DNA of 64,000 bases from Cytophagaceae bacterium (GCA_027490155.1 JAIXYP010000005.1:124001-188000), one strand, 5' to 3'. Numbered from the stretch's first letter, positions 9,701 to 18,555 are shown. Notes: a model not told the origin generated them from the sequence alone. A program made the numbers and translations.

Positions 9701-11471
9701 GATTGTCCTATACGGTGCCTCAGGCACACAATCTCAGTCCTTACGTGGCGGCCGTACTTACCACAATGTGGACATTACTGCCACTGCCGCGAACTACCGC
9801 ACAGGCACAGACCAGGCAGGGAATGTCGTTCAAGGATCTGGGGCGATCACCGTTACGGGAACTTTTGCAGTCAAGTCGCCAGCTGTATTCGCTACTGGTA
9901 CTGACAATATCAATGGGTCAGGCACCTTCACCATCGAGGATGGTGCAGGCCTAGTTTACGGGTCAGCTGATGGAATTACTTCTTCAGGGGCTACTGGTAA
10001 CGTCAGGACCACAACCAGAAATTTTAGTGCTGATGCCTATTATGGTGTGCGTGGGTCAACAGGATCCATCGTCACAGGTAACGGTCTACCTAGCTCAGTT
10101 TTAGGTTTCATTGCAGGCAAAAGCACCGGTAGCTTGACTTTCAGCTCGCCATGTACCGTCAACAATAACTTCTACCTCAGTGGAGGCACAGTAGCTGGTA
10201 CTAACCTAAGCATTGCCAATACTGCTCTTATTACCCGTACTGGCGGTTCATTTTCTTCTGCCCCAACATTCGGGGCCGGTGTAAATATTCTTTATGCCCA
10301 TACGGGAAGTGCCATCACAACAGGACCTGAAATTCCTAGCGCAACATCAGTGCTTAACAACCTCGAGGTCAATTCCAGCAATGGCGTCATCGGTGGAGGT
10401 AACTTTACCGTCAATGGAAATGTTACATTTACCCTTGGTCATTTAAACACGAATGGCAATACTGTCACTTTGGGTAGCACCTCCACTTTGGTGGGCGAAA
10501 CTTCTACCAAATACCTTAAAGGCATCAGCCGCACTACAAGGTCAGTCGGTACAGGCAGCGGCACATTTGGCAATCTGGGCTACGAAATCGCTTCTGGGTC
10601 TGATGACCTCGGCACAGTTACAGTTATTCGTAAAGCCGGAGCAGGTTACAACCTTACTGGCCTAGGCAATCAAAGCATCTCTCGCCATTATGATGTTAGC
10701 CAGACTGGTAGTCAGCCATCGTCAGGTCGGGACATCACCTTGCGCTGGACCAGTGATGAAGATAACGGCAAAAACTTCGGCGCCTCTAATGCTGCCATTT
10801 TCCGCAGGGATAACAGCAGCTCCCCTTGGATGCGCCTACGTTTGGGCAACAAATGGATGCCTGTTACGATAGCTGGGACCATGCGCTCCCTGCTTACCCG
10901 CACCTACCACTTTAGTGACTACACTGTCACCGACCAGAATGCTCCATTACCTGTTGTTTTATCTGCTTTTGACGGGGAGGCCAAGCCAACTGGTGCAATC
11001 CTGACCTGGACCACGGAACAAGAGGTCAACAATCACGGCTTCCTAGTAGAGCGAAGCTGGGATGGTGATCGGTTTGATAGTATTGCCTTCGTCAAGGGTA
11101 AAGGGACCACAGCTGCCAAACAAATGTACGAGACAGTAGATTTAGGCTTCAAGCAATTGGCCTATTATAGGTTGGTACAGCAAGACCTAGACGGACAACG
11201 CGAGGTTTTCAAGACCATCATCGTCAAAACGACTAGTACAGCTCGGCCGATCTTTTCGGTGTATCCTAATCCTGCCATTAGCCAAGTAATTATCAAACTT
11301 GACCAACCAAGCCAACTTGCTAACATCACGGTGCAAGATGCCGTAGGCAAAACAGTCTATGAGGGTAAAGACCAGACCCTAATGGTCAGCAGCTGGCCAA
11401 AAGGAATGTACCAAGTGACTGCTAACTACAAAGACGGTAGTCAAGACATCCAGAAGCTAATAGTCCAGTAA
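6729..11471 (+). CDS. giant secreted surface protein with T9SS sorting domain
   Basis: A 1580-residue exported protein, probably cell-surface or released. From ATG 6729 it has a signal peptide (AALLLTFFASMQARA, cleavage near residue 27). A GTG start 42 bases upstream would spoil this signal. Residues 30-1390 are extremely rich in Thr, Ser, Gly and Asn with recurring short strands such as TLTVSSGTF, pointing to a beta-solenoid or stacked beta-sandwich adhesin-like stalk. Around 1410-1500 comes a common Bacteroidota module (LPVVLSAFDG ... LTWTTEQEVNNHGFLVERS ... AYYRLVQQDLDG). The last 75 residues (VYPNPA to DIQKLIVQ) are a type A T9SS sorting domain. Recognition of the ends is firm; ligand and function of the stalk are unknown. 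It converges on the CotH gene and shares its terminator. Confidence 0.88.
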   Translation: MKHVLQTISFAALLLTFFASMQARATVYYSKSTATNFNTLSQWGENTDGTGTAPTAINNTHDFVVANGAAITTSATASVRRLTVSAGCSLTVSHLITVQTSGNNGQFNLNGTLIFNTAITASAGSSWSTTLFGGTTVIGAASVFVVQSIGTAPNTGTSLSSVSITGNSWGTFIWTSNSFGSSSLNLTLPSGTTFNGKFQINQSGTRSNTIVRLAGSGGSQNFTFKDDFDIANGSFEMTNSGSGNTYNFEKGFLVSSTSVFANGTTNGSTYNFNGSDCQWTVNSYGTNSTSIVIASSAKLTLNTNLAVASSRTLTVNGSLDAKTAVISGSGAFTLGSTGTMISANVNGFRTSASSGSVQVSGTRTWNVASKYELNSAVANQNAGFVTHPTTSGDVLMANLTVSNSAGFVVTLDADVAISGPMTVSANAIIRTEDGVNIKKGTGGTVVLNGTIQVGDDDGFAGGASAGTNVSGYNVGDITIGSASTVNYRGGSQVVTSYTSYNNLSVTTSGTKSSDGDITVAGTLTVSSGTFNYNDDDVTVSTGLASGGALADNSSSSFIIGGNTGAMNWPFASTLAGGLTINRTGGLSLGANLTVGSVTALTSGGITLNSQTLTLNGQITGTNAITGSTTAGLTIGGTGTISAFATPTQLATLSVSPTSARSLVLSQGLTIATSLTVGANGILSVGNNTLNLAGTFAATSGAILTLGSTSGVLGVTGSSTTLSFPAAITSITNGTVSISRPSGITLNADLALNNLSFAGGGLDLSGDKLIINGNFNASSGVFTGSNSSKLDILGSGTLTSALTFDQTGNNGNLNQLTINRSSGLVTLGSNLGISGGSNLLTITAGTLNASTFTLGSGSSNLTMTGGTLQLGKLLTTLPEIDGTITLSSGSTIELNGAGNQTVRGARNYQNLTLSGGGTKSFSSAITSANKIFGTLTIAGATTIVDVANTATGGNYDDATATNFTMTGGEYRTSNLSLTVPVMSGTYNITGGKIVLYGASGTQSQSLRGGRTYHNVDITATAANYRTGTDQAGNVVQGSGAITVTGTFAVKSPAVFATGTDNINGSGTFTIEDGAGLVYGSADGITSSGATGNVRTTTRNFSADAYYGVRGSTGSIVTGNGLPSSVLGFIAGKSTGSLTFSSPCTVNNNFYLSGGTVAGTNLSIANTALITRTGGSFSSAPTFGAGVNILYAHTGSAITTGPEIPSATSVLNNLEVNSSNGVIGGGNFTVNGNVTFTLGHLNTNGNTVTLGSTSTLVGETSTKYLKGISRTTRSVGTGSGTFGNLGYEIASGSDDLGTVTVIRKAGAGYNLTGLGNQSISRHYDVSQTGSQPSSGRDITLRWTSDEDNGKNFGASNAAIFRRDNSSSPWMRLRLGNKWMPVTIAGTMRSLLTRTYHFSDYTVTDQNAPLPVVLSAFDGEAKPTGAILTWTTEQEVNNHGFLVERSWDGDRFDSIAFVKGKGTTAAKQMYETVDLGFKQLAYYRLVQQDLDGQREVFKTIIVKTTSTARPIFSVYPNPAISQVIIKLDQPSQLANITVQDAVGKTVYEGKDQTLMVSSWPKGMYQVTANYKDGSQDIQKLIVQ

Positions 11472-11508
11472 CTTAATAATCGCCGCAAATCATTCGGCGA
11501 ATATGAAA

Positions 11509-11549
11509 CCAAAGAGGCCCATCTGCATTTTGCAGATGGGCCTCTTTGG
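11509..11549. terminator. bidirectional terminator between two T9SS cargo genes
   Basis: A perfect 19-bp stem (11509-11527 with 11531-11549) closes on a 3-base loop TTT. It lies 38 bp after the stop of the rightward giant gene and 35 bp after the stop of the leftward CotH gene. The outer pairs are A/T-rich (CCAAAGAGG/CCTCTTTGG), though no long T-run follows on either side, so efficiency without a run of T is uncertain. Position and symmetry favour service in both directions. Confidence 0.75.
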
Positions 11550-11583
11550 CTAATCGGGAGTCGTATTGTTGGTTATTGCCTTA

Positions 11584-13692
11584 TTACTGTTTCATGATCC
11601 TACGGCTAATCACCACACCATCACTAGCGATTATTTGTGTTAGGTATAAGCCTTGAGCTAGGTTTCTAATGTCCAACGTAGTGGCACCTGATGGTGCGAT
11701 GGTCTCGGGGCCAAAGCTTGCCACCAGTCTGCCATCTGTGCTCAAGATCCTGATTGACTGAACTGACTTATTAAATGGCGGAGCCACATAGAGCTGACGA
11801 CTAGTTGGGTTAGGCCATAATTGCCACTGTCCTTCCTGTGCTATTGGGTCTGGGTTAGATACAAAGACAGGATTGCAGGTCATACCAATGGCGCTGTCCA
11901 TCCAGACAATCCGGTTTTTGAGCCAGGTCTTGAGGTAGGTAATTTCACCTTCATAAGTCTGCTGCAGGGGTTGCGGGTTTGGCCATACGTAAGAACCTAA
12001 CGTAGTCCACCAGCTATAATTGCGCCCAATAGCAGGCCCCATGGCCAAGGCACATGAGTCAATCACACGGGCTAAACGGAAAGTATCCAAGACATTTTGC
12101 CGCAAGTTGATCCAGCGGCAACGACGTTGTCTAACGTAGTTGCTATCAGTTGCGAGGCGGTGCCACCATGCAGGGAAAACTTGGCCTGTTGTTGGTTCTT
12201 CATACCGCCAACCTCTTGTCACTGGGCCAAAACTGAAGTTAAGGTTGCCATAGGCAATATCAAGGTCCCAGATCGGTCCCATGCGGAGTTTATTGCCCCG
12301 TGTGATTTTGAGTTTATGCAAATAGGTACTGAACCGATAGCCATCTACATTCTTGCCTAGCTCCTGCATCACTTGGAAGTCAATGAACGAATTGACATCA
12401 ATATATTTGGCGTACCCACTGTTAACGTCTGCAAAGTTGGGGCCCATCATAGCTGTTTCCATGCTGTCTATATAGCCCTTAATGTAGGCCGCTTGTTTGG
12501 GTAGAATATCTTCAGCTTTGGGGTATTCGTACTGGAAAAAGGGGAAGTCCGTCCGGTTATCTCCCTGAAACTGCGAATACCAACCAGGCACATTGGCCGA
12601 GTCCAGCTTATCTAGTTTGACGATATATCCTCCTGTGACATCAGCCCCCGAAGTATCGGTAGTACGCAGTCGGCTAATGTCCACCCTCGAGGCACCTCTT
12701 TTGAGTCGCTCCATAAACTGATAAACACCCTGATAACGCCCATTCAGGATTACCTCGACATATCTTGACCTAGATGCATATTGGCCCATTTTTCGGGATA
12801 GGTCATAAGTAAGCGCGTTACGAAGCATAGTCTTGTCCGAATAGTTCGGGATCAAAACCCAGTCACTTTCGGCAGGCATACCAAGTAATGAACGATTTAT
12901 TTCGATACCAGCGGTGTCCCTGAGCTCGATGCTATATGGCTTTTTCGGAAATTCTTGGCTGCTATTTCCACGAAACTCGATACCCATTTCGCCCCAATAG
13001 CTATTAAATGGCCCGCTCGATAGATTTTGGTTTCCTGGGCCGTTATCAACAATGCCGAGTCGGGCCGCAATCTTTGGGTCGTCCAAGATCTGGAGGCCAC
13101 GTGTATCAATAACCACAATTGGCAGATTACTGCTCATGAGTTTGAACACCTGGGCGGGATTGCCTCCAAAGGAAAGATCAGCCCCCGTACAGTTGCCAGT
13201 GTTACCATCACGTTTAGTATCCTGGATAAGTAGTATCCAAGTACCATCGCCATTTTCGCCTACAGCGTTTAATTCACCTAGCTGCCCCTTTGTTCGATAG
13301 ATACCACTATATGGAGGGCTTGCGTATTGGACGATGTTGTTGACATCGGCCCGTAGGCAAGTGTTGTTATAATTGGGTCCGTTACGGTCTGTGGGTGAGG
13401 CGAGCTCTACCTCGCGGCCAGTTGGCGATACTAAAACAAGGTGGAGGGTACTGACGTCTGGGTGGATGATATTGAAGCACACTTGCTCTAGGCCAAAGCT
13501 AGTACCTAGTAAGTTGGCGAGCCCTGTCACGGAGATGCCAACCCGTGCATCGCCAGAGTCTGGGATGGCCACTGCGTTCCCACTAAAGGTTTGGCTTCGT
13601 GTTTGGCCAGCCAAAAACAACCAAATCCCGAGTATGAGAATTACAAATGCTGGTTTTTGGCGCCTAGGAGACTGATGGGTATAGATAGTCAT
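11584..13692 (-). CDS. secreted CotH-kinase protein with P-domain and T9SS sorting domain
   Basis: A 702-residue exported protein with three recognisable parts. After a signal peptide (ILILGIWLFLAGQTRSQ, ending near residue 35), residues about 45-165 form a proprotein-convertase P-domain-like beta-sandwich (hallmark GDGTWILLIQD). Residues about 175-530 are a CotH kinase domain: FRGNSSQEFPKKPYSIEL, DWVLIPNYSDKTMLRN, the GVYQFMERLKRG segment and MGPIWDLDIAYGN. CotH of Bacillus spores is an atypical kinase that phosphorylates secreted protein. The final 75 residues (LWPNPTSRQL onwards, ending ISRRIMKQ) are a T9SS sorting domain. ATG 13692 was preferred over ATG 13725 because it gives a better signal peptide. 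Catalytic activity is inferred. Confidence 0.9.
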   Translation of the reverse strand: MTIYTHQSPRRQKPAFVILILGIWLFLAGQTRSQTFSGNAVAIPDSGDARVGISVTGLANLLGTSFGLEQVCFNIIHPDVSTLHLVLVSPTGREVELASPTDRNGPNYNNTCLRADVNNIVQYASPPYSGIYRTKGQLGELNAVGENGDGTWILLIQDTKRDGNTGNCTGADLSFGGNPAQVFKLMSSNLPIVVIDTRGLQILDDPKIAARLGIVDNGPGNQNLSSGPFNSYWGEMGIEFRGNSSQEFPKKPYSIELRDTAGIEINRSLLGMPAESDWVLIPNYSDKTMLRNALTYDLSRKMGQYASRSRYVEVILNGRYQGVYQFMERLKRGASRVDISRLRTTDTSGADVTGGYIVKLDKLDSANVPGWYSQFQGDNRTDFPFFQYEYPKAEDILPKQAAYIKGYIDSMETAMMGPNFADVNSGYAKYIDVNSFIDFQVMQELGKNVDGYRFSTYLHKLKITRGNKLRMGPIWDLDIAYGNLNFSFGPVTRGWRYEEPTTGQVFPAWWHRLATDSNYVRQRRCRWINLRQNVLDTFRLARVIDSCALAMGPAIGRNYSWWTTLGSYVWPNPQPLQQTYEGEITYLKTWLKNRIVWMDSAIGMTCNPVFVSNPDPIAQEGQWQLWPNPTSRQLYVAPPFNKSVQSIRILSTDGRLVASFGPETIAPSGATTLDIRNLAQGLYLTQIIASDGVVISRRIMKQ

Positions 13693-13899
13693 CTGCAGAT
13701 TGTTGCTAATATGTTGACATAACATTACGCAATTTCTGTATACCAGCTAAATTTTGAACAAACAAATCAGGGTTTTTCGGGTTAGATGTATACTTTTATG
13801 TCGCTGCTGGGATCGCGTTTTCCTGATCGGCAATTATTTTAGTTGGAGACATATCTGGTTTTGGTCCAAATTTTTTACACTATCAGTATCTGAGGGCGT

Positions 13900-14103
13900 A
13901 TGTATATCATCAAGGTGAAGGGCAAAGCAAAAATCCCGGACTACATCCAGCTACGTGACGACACCTTTGTGTTGGTGGCATACTTTAGGGCTGATAGGCC
14001 GCTCAAGAATCTGGATCGTTATGGTCTGGATGGTAAAGAGATCCAGCTTGAGCAATTAATAGCAAGTTTGCCGTTCGGTAAACTTCAGATGCTTACTTTG
14101 TAG
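13900..14103 (+). CDS. small conserved-looking protein upstream of ftsE
   Basis: A 67-residue soluble protein that I do not recognise. It has alternating charged and hydrophobic strands (MYIIKVKGKAKIPDYIQL, DTFVLVAYFRAD) and a short C-terminal helix (QLEQLIASLPFGKLQML), suggesting a small alpha/beta fold. No signal peptide, membrane segment or cysteine. Its TAG stop is only 2 bp before the ftsE ATG, so the two are almost certainly translated from one message, which is the main reason to call it a real gene. A role with FtsE is inference from position. Confidence 0.7.
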   Translation: MYIIKVKGKAKIPDYIQLRDDTFVLVAYFRADRPLKNLDRYGLDGKEIQLEQLIASLPFGKLQMLTL

Positions 14104-14105
14104 TT

Positions 14106-14825
14106 ATGATCGGCACTGAGCCCATAATTACACTCCAACACCTCCGGGTTGACCAAGCAGGTCAACCAATCCTGACCAACGTTACGTTAGAGCTAGGTAA
14201 AGGCGAACTGGCTTACCTGATTGGCAAAACAGGCCAAGGTAAAACCAGCCTGCTCAAGACTTTATACGCTGACTTGCTAATCGGCAAGGGACAGGACGCT
14301 GGGGCTAAAGCCATCGTCACAGGTCATGATCTCTTGACCATTAAGCCGGGCCAGATCCCAGACCTTAGGAAAAGTATCGGTATTATCTTTCAGGACTTCC
14401 AGCTGTTTTTTGATCGTTCGGTGGCTGAGAACCTCACCTTTGTGATGAGGGCCACGGGCTGGACTGATTCTTCCAAAATGAAATACCGCCAGGCTGAAGT
14501 CCTGATGCAGGTTGGACTTGGGACTATTGCCAATAAAATGCCTTACCAGCTCTCAGGAGGCGAACAGCAACGGGTGGTAATTGCCCGTGCTTTGCTTAAT
14601 GAGCCCAAACTCCTGATCGCTGACGAGCCCACTGGCAACCTTGACCAAGAGGCCAGCAACGAAATTATGTCCATTTTCCAGCGAATCAGCAATGCTGGCA
14701 CTACTGTGTTGATGGCTACCCATAACTTAGGCTTAGTCAAAAGCTTTAGGGGTAGGATCTTGCAGGTGGCAAATGGTACTTTGTCAGAGCGAGATATCGC
14801 CAGTTTCAACGGCCAAAATCTGTAG
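14106..14825 (+). CDS. ftsE: cell-division ATP-binding protein FtsE
   Basis: ABC-type ATPase that with the membrane protein FtsX activates peptidoglycan hydrolysis at the division site. The 239-residue product shows Walker [10 protein letters not shown] (around residues 40-48), the Q-loop in [11 protein letters not shown], the ABC signature LSGGEQQRV, Walker [10 protein letters not shown] and the H-loop MATHN. The phrase [15 protein letters not shown] resembles FtsE rather than other exporters. No ftsX follows: the next gene, 3 bp downstream, is a glycosyltransferase, so the partner must lie outside the window. A LolD-type role cannot be fully excluded from sequence alone. Confidence 0.88.
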   Translation: MIGTEPIITLQHLRVDQAGQPILTNVTLELGKGELAYLIGKTGQGKTSLLKTLYADLLIGKGQDAGAKAIVTGHDLLTIKPGQIPDLRKSIGIIFQDFQLFFDRSVAENLTFVMRATGWTDSSKMKYRQAEVLMQVGLGTIANKMPYQLSGGEQQRVVIARALLNEPKLLIADEPTGNLDQEASNEIMSIFQRISNAGTTVLMATHNLGLVKSFRGRILQVANGTLSERDIASFNGQNL

Positions 14826-14828
14826 TCA

Positions 14829-15773
14829 GTGGAGGCCAATCCCCATATTGCCCCTGCTCTACCCGGTCTGTCGGTGCTGATCCCGGTCTATAATGTGGAC
14901 GCACTGGATTTAGTCTGTGACTTGTTGGCACAGCTGCGGTTGAGCCGCATCAAATATGAGGTTTTGGTTTATGACGACGCCTCGCCTCTGCATAACCCCA
15001 ATTGGCAATTCTTGCAGGATATCAAGTCCCCGGCTTTGTTGCTTAAAAGGATGCCTGCCAACATAGGGCGTTCGGCCATCCGGAATCTTCTGGCTAAGGA
15101 TAGCCGCTACAGCCATCTTTTATTTATCGATGCGGACTCTGGCCTGCCAGATGAGACTTACATACAGCATTACTTGATGTATTGGCAGGACTATGATGCT
15201 ATTGTGGGCGGCACCATCTATGAGGAAAAATGTCCTTCGCCTTCGGTTATGCTGCGTTGGGTCTATGGGCGGCGGCGTGAGCAAATCTCCGCTGATTTGC
15301 GTAACAGAGCCAAACACGCCTCCATCACCCTCAACAATCTTCTCATCAAACGGTCCGTTTTCCTAGCCACTGGTCTTGACGAGCAAATCAGGACATACGG
15401 ACATGAGGACACCAAACTGGGGTATGCCCTAGACATGGCACGTGCTACTGTCCACCATATCCAGAATCCTGTAATCCATCTTGGCCTTGAGCCAAGTCCA
15501 GAATATCTGGAAAAGGTCAAGGCGGCAGTCCAGAACTTTTATGACCTAAGTGTGCACCAAGGTATCGGACTAGATACGCGCCTGCACTCAACCTTCAAAC
15601 GATTTGATGGTCATTTTTTAGGGTGGTTTTTGAGAGTGTTTTTTGCGGTTTTTGGTTGGTATGTGCGTCTAAACCTTTTGTCTAGGCAGCCATCGCTTTG
15701 GCTGTTAGATGCCTATAAACTCGAGTTAATGCTCAAGCATAGCCGAGCGGATCGGAGAAAATCTAAAACTTAG
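14829..15773 (+). CDS. family 2 glycosyltransferase
   Basis: GT-A fold transferase that adds a sugar from a nucleotide donor to a surface or envelope glycan. The N-terminal [11 protein letters not shown] opens the Rossmann-like core, VLVYDDASP gives the nucleotide-binding region, and FIDADSG is the DxD-type metal site (about residue 100). The C-terminal end has a hydrophobic stretch ([19 protein letters not shown], residues 258-276) that may attach it to the membrane. It has 314 residues. The start is GTG at 14829, three bases after the ftsE stop, because no in-frame ATG precedes the conserved core. Operon position with ftsE hints at envelope growth; the sugar is unknown. Confidence 0.85.
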   Translation: MEANPHIAPALPGLSVLIPVYNVDALDLVCDLLAQLRLSRIKYEVLVYDDASPLHNPNWQFLQDIKSPALLLKRMPANIGRSAIRNLLAKDSRYSHLLFIDADSGLPDETYIQHYLMYWQDYDAIVGGTIYEEKCPSPSVMLRWVYGRRREQISADLRNRAKHASITLNNLLIKRSVFLATGLDEQIRTYGHEDTKLGYALDMARATVHHIQNPVIHLGLEPSPEYLEKVKAAVQNFYDLSVHQGIGLDTRLHSTFKRFDGHFLGWFLRVFFAVFGWYVRLNLLSRQPSLWLLDAYKLELMLKHSRADRRKSKT

Positions 15774-15864
15774 TTATCATATTGGGCAAGGTCTAAGCCC
15801 GGTCTGGGAGGTTCATTTTTGCTTGGCCCTGCTAACTAAAAATTTGCTGAAGGCTTATAATCCC

Positions 15865-15902
15865 TAAACAACAATAGCAGGCCAAAGACCTGCTTCTATT
15901 GC
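15865..15902 (-). terminator. probable terminator of recQ
   Basis: GCAGG at 15877-15881 pairs with CCTGC at 15889-15893, and an outer CAATAG/CTATTG stem (15872-15877 with 15896-15901) continues it across a small bulge. Read leftward the hairpin is followed by a T-rich TTGTTTAGG tract. It sits just past the recQ stop; the bulge makes it weaker than others in the window. Confidence 0.5.
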
Positions 15903-15922
15903 TGACAATCATGTCTAAGGGC

Positions 15923-18112
15923 CTAGTTAGCTACATCTGACATGAATTTGATGCGCATCACTCGCAGCTCGTCTTCTGTATATTCGTTTCCTAAGGTCTC
16001 CAAAGCTACATTGAGCTCATCAGACTCCGAGGTCATGAAATAGTCAACGATCTCTTGCTGGCGTTCATCGTCCAGGATTTGGTTAACATAATAACCCAAA
16101 TGAAGCTTGGTTCCGCTGTAGCATATATGTTCGATCTCGGTGAGGAGATCGTTCATCTCGATGTTTTCGGACTCCGCAATTTCCTCTAGGTCTACCTTGA
16201 GGTCGATTTTGCGGATGATACTGATCTTGGACTTGCTTTTATTAATAGCAGACTTGACAACGACATCACTAGCAGTCTCAATGTCGTTTTCTTCGACATA
16301 TTTCTTGATCAGCTCCATGAAGGGCTTACCAAACTTGGTCGCCTTTCCTTGGCCCACACCCGATACCTGCAACAGGTCATATTCGTTGGTAGGATAGGTA
16401 GTAGCCATTTCTTCTAACGATGGGTCAGAAAAAATAACGTAAGGTGGCAGACCCTTTGACTTGGCTATGCGTTTCCGCTCTTGTTTCAGAAGCTCAAATA
16501 GCTTTTCGTCGCAGGCAGCAACACGCTGGTTGTCATCTTCGCCATCGGGGTCAGCTTCTGCAGAGCTGAAGTCATGGTTCTTGTAGATGACAACAGGGTA
16601 GGGGTGCTTTAGGTATTCTTTCCCTTTTATTGAGAGTTTGACTAGGCCAACTTGGTCGATATCCTTTTCGAGCAGATCTGCCAGAAGGACTTGACGAAGC
16701 AGGCTCTTCCAGAACACAATATCCCGATCGTTGCCTTTGCCCCAAATCGGTAGATTTTGGTGGCTATAACTTTCGGTATAGTCATTGATGGTACCGGTCA
16801 GGACGTCTGCCAAGTGCGGGATCGCAAATCTGGCATCTGTTTGGTCGACAGCCTCAAGGGCCAAGACGACTTCTTTTTCGTACTTATGATGCTCAGCTCT
16901 GGTTTTGCAGTTGTCGCAGAATCCACAGTCCTTCTCCATGTACTCGCCAAAGTAGTGCAACAACTGCCGACGACGACAGACACTACTATTGGCATAGTCA
17001 CTCATTTCCTCAAGGAGGTACTTAGCATTTTCACGCTCTGTGACCGACTTATCCTTATGGAATTTTTCGAGCTTAGTGATGTCCTCTTCGCTAAAGAACA
17101 TCAGGCAGTGACCTTCTAGACCATCCCGACCAGCACGTCCTGTCTCTTGGTAATAACCTTCTAGCGATTTAGGGGCATCATAATGGATCACGAACCGAAC
17201 ATCGGGTTTGTCGATCCCCATTCCGAAGGCAATAGTTGCGACAACTACCTCACAGTCTTCGTTCAGGAATGCGTCCTGATTTCTCATACGTGTTGCAGCA
17301 TCCAGCCCTGCATGGTACGGAACGGCGTTGACGTCATTGACTTGGAGGAACTCTGCAATTTCCTCTACCCGTTTGCGCGAGAGGCAATAAATGATGCCAC
17401 TCTTACCTTTGTGGTTCTTAATAAACCGAACTAATTGCTTTTTCGGATCATCCTTAGCACGGACTTCGTAATAAAGGTTAGCCCTGTTGAACGATGTCTT
17501 GAACAGGTTGGCATCCTCCATATTGAGGTTCTTCTGGATATCCAGCTGGACCTTGGGGGTTGCAGTAGCTGTTAAGGCGATGATTGGCAGTTGACGATCT
17601 AGCATCTCGACGATGTTCTTGATCCTGCGGTACTCTGGCCTAAAGTCATGTCCCCACTCGGAGATACAATGGGCTTCGTCGATGGCGACAAACGTAATGT
17701 TAGCCTTTTTAAGGAAGATAATGTTCTCCTCTTTAGTCAAGGACTCTGGCGCAACGTATAGTAATTTGACTTCGCCATTCAGAACCTCCTTCTTGACGCG
17801 GGTCATTTCTGCCTTCGTAAGGGTGGAGTTCAGGAACTGGGCATTGACGCCAACCGCATTTAGCTGATCGACCTGGTTTTTCATTAGGGCGATAAGGGGT
17901 GAAATCACCACGGCTGTACCTGTCTGGACGATAGCTGGCAGTTGGTAACACAAGGACTTGCCAGCGCCTGTTGGCATTATGACAAAGGTGTTGTGCCCAG
18001 CTAGAATATTCTGTATGATCTGAAGTTGCTCCCCCCTGAAGGTTGAGTAGCCAAAAACAGACTTTAGGGATTGCCTGAGTTCCTCAGGCTGAAAAATTGG
18101 TTCTTCTGTCAT
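15923..18112 (-). CDS. recQ: RecQ-family ATP-dependent DNA helicase
   Basis: 3'-5' DNA helicase acting in recombination and stalled-fork repair. Near the N-terminus are Walker A MPTGAGKSLCYQLPA and the DEAH box AIDEAHCISEWGHDFRP with the RecQ aromatic loop. Helicase motif VI is YYQETGRAGRDG. The zinc-binding cysteines (CRRRQLL, then CGFCDNC) and winged-helix region follow around residues 370-480, then an HRDC domain (about 530-605). The product is 729 residues, longer than the ~600 of enterobacterial RecQ. The extra ~110 C-terminal residues are helical (IRKIDLKVDLEEIAESE onward) and look like the helix-turn-helix tail of other Bacteroidota RecQs. It is monocistronic. Confidence 0.95.
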   Translation of the reverse strand: MTEEPIFQPEELRQSLKSVFGYSTFRGEQLQIIQNILAGHNTFVIMPTGAGKSLCYQLPAIVQTGTAVVISPLIALMKNQVDQLNAVGVNAQFLNSTLTKAEMTRVKKEVLNGEVKLLYVAPESLTKEENIIFLKKANITFVAIDEAHCISEWGHDFRPEYRRIKNIVEMLDRQLPIIALTATATPKVQLDIQKNLNMEDANLFKTSFNRANLYYEVRAKDDPKKQLVRFIKNHKGKSGIIYCLSRKRVEEIAEFLQVNDVNAVPYHAGLDAATRMRNQDAFLNEDCEVVVATIAFGMGIDKPDVRFVIHYDAPKSLEGYYQETGRAGRDGLEGHCLMFFSEEDITKLEKFHKDKSVTERENAKYLLEEMSDYANSSVCRRRQLLHYFGEYMEKDCGFCDNCKTRAEHHKYEKEVVLALEAVDQTDARFAIPHLADVLTGTINDYTESYSHQNLPIWGKGNDRDIVFWKSLLRQVLLADLLEKDIDQVGLVKLSIKGKEYLKHPYPVVIYKNHDFSSAEADPDGEDDNQRVAACDEKLFELLKQERKRIAKSKGLPPYVIFSDPSLEEMATTYPTNEYDLLQVSGVGQGKATKFGKPFMELIKKYVEENDIETASDVVVKSAINKSKSKISIIRKIDLKVDLEEIAESENIEMNDLLTEIEHICYSGTKLHLGYYVNQILDDERQQEIVDYFMTSESDELNVALETLGNEYTEDELRVMRIKFMSDVAN

Positions 18113-18461
18113 CTCCGTTTTTTGGTGCGCAGTCCTGCAAAAAGTTCTGGCCCTATTCTCCCGCAGTAGCTAACCGATGGCCGCTGCGTGCAACGATCAC
18201 GACCTCTTGGGTTTGATATGTCCCTGTCGTGATAATCGTAATACAATATACTACAAGATAGCTAACTTTTTGCTATAGCTAGATAACCTAAGTATTTGTT
18301 TGCATAAGCTTAAAGCAAGTCAGCTGCCTAATTTTATTTGGATAATCCGACTAAAATCCACCTCATTACCTATCTAACTTGCGAAAAGGATAAATATTGC
18401 AACTGAAAATTATCAGATAGCCAAATTTTTGGTGTTAGCGAAAAATGCCCTAATGTTCAAA
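18113..18461. other. intergenic region upstream of recQ
   Basis: About 350 bp of A/T-rich DNA between the recQ start and the terminator of the E2 gene. It must carry the recQ promoter, but I find no exact TAnnTTTG box on the minus strand; the nearest likeness is TATCTTG around 18253. No open frame or RNA gene is apparent. Confidence 0.5.
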
Positions 18462-18499
18462 AAAAAGCTCAGCGTTACTTGACAGACGCTGAGCTTTTT
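18462..18499 (-). terminator. terminator of the E2 acyltransferase gene
   Basis: AAAAAGCTCAGCGT at 18462-18475 pairs perfectly with ACGCTGAGCTTTTT at 18486-18499, a 14-bp stem with a 10-base loop. Read leftward the stem runs into a T-tract. It lies 57 bp past the E2 stop codon. Confidence 0.85.
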
Positions 18500-18555
18500 G
18501 CATGATACGGAGCAAAGGATTGGCTCGGACCCTTTTGCGGGTACCAGCCTTGTGA

